Below, piece by piece: positions 61,791 to 64,000 of a stretch of 64,000 bases of DNA. This stretch comes from Pseudopedobacter saltans DSM 12145 (GTDB lineage: Bacteria > Bacteroidota > Bacteroidia > Sphingobacteriales > Sphingobacteriaceae), in the NCBI RefSeq assembly GCF_000190735.1, contig NC_015177.1, positions 2,790,001 to 2,854,000 on the forward strand, given 5' to 3'. A model generated the notes under the pieces. The model had not been told where the DNA came from. It saw only the letters and a program-made list of their open reading frames with translations, and made no database searches. Positions within the stretch are counted from its first letter, which is position 1, and every line of letters begins with the position of its first letter. The translations under genes were made by a program, and so were the position numbers.

Positions 61791-62411
61791 ATGTATCTTG
61801 TTAAATCGCCATGGTTATTAAAAAAATTTTATGCCAATAATTTGGTATGGAACATGCCTAAGGTCCATAAAACGATTTACATTACCTTTGACGATGGGCC
61901 TATACCTATTGTTACACCTTTTGTTCTGGAAACCCTAAAAAAATTCTGTGCCAAGGCCACTTTCTTTTGTATTGGAGATAATATTGATAAGCATCCTGAT
62001 ATTTTTGAGCAGATTAAAACCGACGGGCACACGATAGGCAATCATACCTATAATCATTTAAAAGGCTGGGATACTTCTGATAACGAATACCTAAAAAACA
62101 CTTTGAAGTGCCAGAATTTAACAAAGACTTGTCTTTTCCGACCGCCTTATGGCAGGATAAAAAAATCTCAAATCAAATTATTGAGACAACATATACCTGA
62201 CGTAAAAATAATCATGTGGGATGTTTTAAGTGGTGATTTTGATTTGAAGCTCTCTCCCGAGAAATGCCTGAAAAATGTATTAAAACACACTGAACCTGGG
62301 AGCATTATTGTCTTTCATGATAGCCTTAAAGCTAAGGATAGATTGGAATATGTTTTACCTAAGGCCTTAGAAATTTGGACGAAACAAGGCTATTCTTTTA
62401 GAGTTCTCTAA
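61791..62411 (+). CDS. Polysaccharide deacetylase-family (NodB homology) protein
   Basis: A 206-residue metal-dependent sugar N-deacetylase. The NodB motifs are clear: YITFDDGP (motif 1, aspartates), GHTIGNHTYNH (motif 2, metal histidines), FRPPYGR (motif 3), MWDVLSGDFD (motif 4) and VFHDS (motif 5). No signal peptide was seen. Such proteins in Bacteroidota act on peptidoglycan or chitin-like oligosaccharides or in an exopolysaccharide pathway. It is monocistronic; the substrate cannot be fixed. Confidence 0.93.
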   Translation: MYLVKSPWLLKKFYANNLVWNMPKVHKTIYITFDDGPIPIVTPFVLETLKKFCAKATFFCIGDNIDKHPDIFEQIKTDGHTIGNHTYNHLKGWDTSDNEYLKNTLKCQNLTKTCLFRPPYGRIKKSQIKLLRQHIPDVKIIMWDVLSGDFDLKLSPEKCLKNVLKHTEPGSIIVFHDSLKAKDRLEYVLPKALEIWTKQGYSFRVL

Positions 62412-62449
62412 TAAAGAACTTATTTTTATATTTTTATTGAACTTGCAAA

Positions 62450-62745
62450 ATGAAAAGAATAATTGCAAAAAGAACTCTCAAAGAGTTTTGGGAAAGGCAC
62501 CCGGATGCAGAGCAATATTTAAAAACATGGTATGAAACGGTAAAATCATCAAACTGGACTTCACCTAATGACATAAAACAGGTTTATGCAAATGCTAGTA
62601 TATTAAAAAACAATCGCATAATTTTAATATTAAAGGCAACTCATATCGATTAATTGTCAAGTTTAATTTTGAAAGGCAATGGGCTTTTATCAGATTTGTT
62701 AGAACACATACAGAGTATGACAAAGTGGATGCCGATAGTATTTAA
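62450..62745 (+). pseudogene. higB: HigB-family toxin gene with frameshift
   Basis: The frame from 62450 stops at 62653 after 67 codons (KRIIAKRTLKEFWERHPDAE...ILKNNRIILI). HigB proteins continue ...NIKGNxYRLxVxxNF...RFxGTHxEYDxxDAxxI. The same sequence is found intact in the next frame: after a T-run at 62622-62625 the +1 frame reads NIKGNSYRLIVKFNF through RTHTEYDKVDADSI and stops at 62745. Adding one T restores a 98-residue HigB. The toxin is therefore broken by a one-base loss in a T-run, or the base was miscalled. The antitoxin gene downstream is intact. Confidence 0.88.
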
Positions 62746-62756
62746 AAGGAAAAACG

Positions 62757-63125
62757 ATGGAAATTAAACCTATAAAATCAGAAAAAGATTACCAAACAGC
62801 ATTAGAAAGATTGGATGTAATTTTTGACGCTGCTCCAAATACCAAAGAAGGCGATGAAGCAGAAATATTATCTCTGCTAATTGAGAATTATGAAAATCAG
62901 CATTTTCCAATCGAAGCTCCTGATCCTATTGAGGCTATAAAAATCCGTATGGAAGAAATGAATCTTAAACAAAAAGATCTAACAAAAATAATGGGAAGCA
63001 AAAGCAGAATATCAGAAATACTAAATAAAAAGAAAAGATTAACGGTAGATATGATTCGAGAACTGGAAAAGGCTTTACATATCCCAGCTTCTATTTTAGT
63101 TTCGAATTATAAGTTAGTACAATAA
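62757..63125 (+). CDS. higA: HigA-family antitoxin
   Basis: A 122-residue antitoxin and autorepressor. The N-terminal half (IKPIKSEKDYQTALERLDVI, then EAEILSLLIENYE) binds the toxin, and the C-terminal half is an XRE helix-turn-helix (MEEMNLKQKDLTKIMGSKSR, ISEILNKKKRLTVDMIREL). It lies 11 bases after the restored end of the HigB frame, the usual toxin-first order of hig loci. It appears intact although its toxin is frameshifted. A terminator overlaps its stop codon. Confidence 0.92.
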   Translation: MEIKPIKSEKDYQTALERLDVIFDAAPNTKEGDEAEILSLLIENYENQHFPIEAPDPIEAIKIRMEEMNLKQKDLTKIMGSKSRISEILNKKKRLTVDMIRELEKALHIPASILVSNYKLVQ

Positions 63126-63162
63126 CTTCAAGTGGAAATTTGAACTAAAATGAAGTTATTTT
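63121..63162 (+). terminator. higA terminator
   Basis: AATAACTTCA and TGAAGTTATT are exact complements (63121-63130, 63151-63160), starting within the last codons of higA and followed by TT. Confidence 0.55.
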
Positions 63163-63169
63163 AAAAAAT

Positions 63170-63198
63170 AAGGCCTTGTACTATGAAGCCAAGGCCTT
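63170..63198 (-). terminator. Terminator of the OmpA-family gene
   Basis: AAGGCCTTG (63170-63178) pairs exactly with CAAGGCCTT (63190-63198). The minus-strand RNA continues into ATTTTTTAA. Confidence 0.8.
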
Positions 63199-63221
63199 TA
63201 TTCCCCCCAATTCTCATCTAT

Positions 63222-64000
63222 TTATCTGTCATACTTTAAAACTCTTAATTCTGTTCTTCTGTTTCGCTGATGTTCAACTTCGGAACAGCGCACACCATCA
63301 TAACAATTATTTAATAATTTGGTTTCACCATAACCTTTTGCCACTAATCTATTTTTCTCAATTCCATTTCTTACAATATATGCGACCGCAGATCTTGCTC
63401 TGGCATCAGAAAGTATTAGATTATAGGCATTATTTCCCCGGCAATCTGTATGAGAAGATAATTCTATTTTTAAAGATGGATTTTGTTTCATGATACTCAC
63501 TACATTGTCTAAAATAAGGGCAGCATCTGGCCTGATATTCGATTTATCAAAATCATAATGAATATCCTTTAAAACAAATGTTTTCCCTGTCTCTATATCG
63601 CCCACAGGTAATTTTAATTTAACATAGAAAGTCTCACTTCTATCCAATCCTTTTGTGCTTACTTTTTCTGTCTGTGAGAATTTGCCGAACTGATGTGCCA
63701 CCACAGAATAATCAGATTCTGGAGCAAGTTGATAAGCAAATTTCGCCTCGGTATCTGAAATCTGAGACCGGGTTGTCGAGTTTGTCAGATTTGTTAATGC
63801 CGTATTGATATTCGGTAACTTCGAATCGTCTTTCTGACTTACTGTTTCTCCAACTAAGGTAAAACGCGGATCATTATGAAGCAATTCTCTATAAATTAAT
63901 TCACTGTCTTCATCAAAATCTTTTTCTGCTATAGATGCTGTGGTGGTGCCAACACTATTTTTAGAGCCAGACATAAAGTATATGGCCCTTTTAGCATTTT
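63222..64000 (-). CDS. OmpA-family protein, C-terminal part (5' end outside window)
   Basis: The frame is open to the window edge; the ATG at 63974 is internal and the gene continues beyond 64000. The visible ~259 residues end in a peptidoglycan-binding OmpA domain: IHYDFDKSNIRPDAALILDN, then SSHTDCRGNNAYNLILSDAR, RLVAKGYGETKLLN, EHQRNRRTELRVL. Residues before it are of the PD40/carboxypeptidase-like kind seen in large Bacteroidota outer-membrane OmpA proteins (PorE-like). It would anchor the outer membrane to the wall; a link with the T9SS adhesins is possible but not shown. Confidence 0.88.
   Translation of the reverse strand, partial: NAKRAIYFMSGSKNSVGTTTASIAEKDFDEDSELIYRELLHNDPRFTLVGETVSQKDDSKLPNINTALTNLTNSTTRSQISDTEAKFAYQLAPESDYSVVAHQFGKFSQTEKVSTKGLDRSETFYVKLKLPVGDIETGKTFVLKDIHYDFDKSNIRPDAALILDNVVSIMKQNPSLKIELSSHTDCRGNNAYNLILSDARARSAVAYIVRNGIEKNRLVAKGYGETKLLNNCYDGVRCSEVEHQRNRRTELRVLKYDR

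Noticed and set aside
1-64000. tRNA, rRNA or riboswitch
   Set aside because: All gaps were read on both strands and no cloverleaf, rRNA or known riboswitch core was recognised; a covariance-model search would be needed to exclude them.

Overview
The window comes from the chromosome of an AT-rich Bacteroidota, most likely a Sphingobacteriaceae member of the Pedobacter/Pseudopedobacter kind. The basis is a SusC/SusD pair, type IX secretion (T9SS) cargo with gliding-motility-type C-termini, PorP/SprF proteins, MBG/YDG/SprB repeat proteins, and several -7 elements of the Bacteroidota form TAnnTTTG. No tRNA, rRNA, CRISPR array, transposase or integrase was seen.

Layout. 1-8.7 kb: end of a VOC-family gene, then a four-gene outer-membrane uptake operon (SusC, SusD, a DUF5689-like lipoprotein, a calcineurin-like phosphoesterase) closed by a bidirectional terminator. 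8.8-11.8 kb: a Crp/Fnr regulator, an unrecognised basic protein with a G-rich helically phased tract upstream, and a regulator joining a cNMP fold to an AraC domain. 12.2-26.3 kb: two modules, each a giant T9SS type-B repeat protein followed by its PorP/SprF partner. 26.4-39.3 kb: an accessory island with two PRMT-like methyltransferases, a formyltransferase, three tandem Tail_Collar proteins, a two-component system, and a three-gene operon of unrecognised large proteins. 39.7-47.4 kb: a third adhesin/PorP module carrying nine SprB repeats. 47.6-64 kb: mostly housekeeping genes (serS, rsmI, sucD, two msrB, gpsA, rlpA-like, an efflux adaptor with TolC) with a frameshifted HigB/HigA pair, a YoeB pair, a truncated oxidoreductase and the end of an OmpA-family protein.

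How it may fit together. The three adhesin modules share a C-terminal sorting region, an intercistronic hairpin and a PorP partner. Module 3 has diverged in both the sorting domain and the PorP, which fits cognate pairing. An apparently identical 1.4 kb direct repeat in modules 2 and 3 flanks the 26.4-39.3 kb island. Inside the island, a two-component system lies between two minus-strand operons whose upstream regions share a near-palindromic motif, so the island may be one regulated system. This island is the best candidate for an undescribed system; its function is not known.
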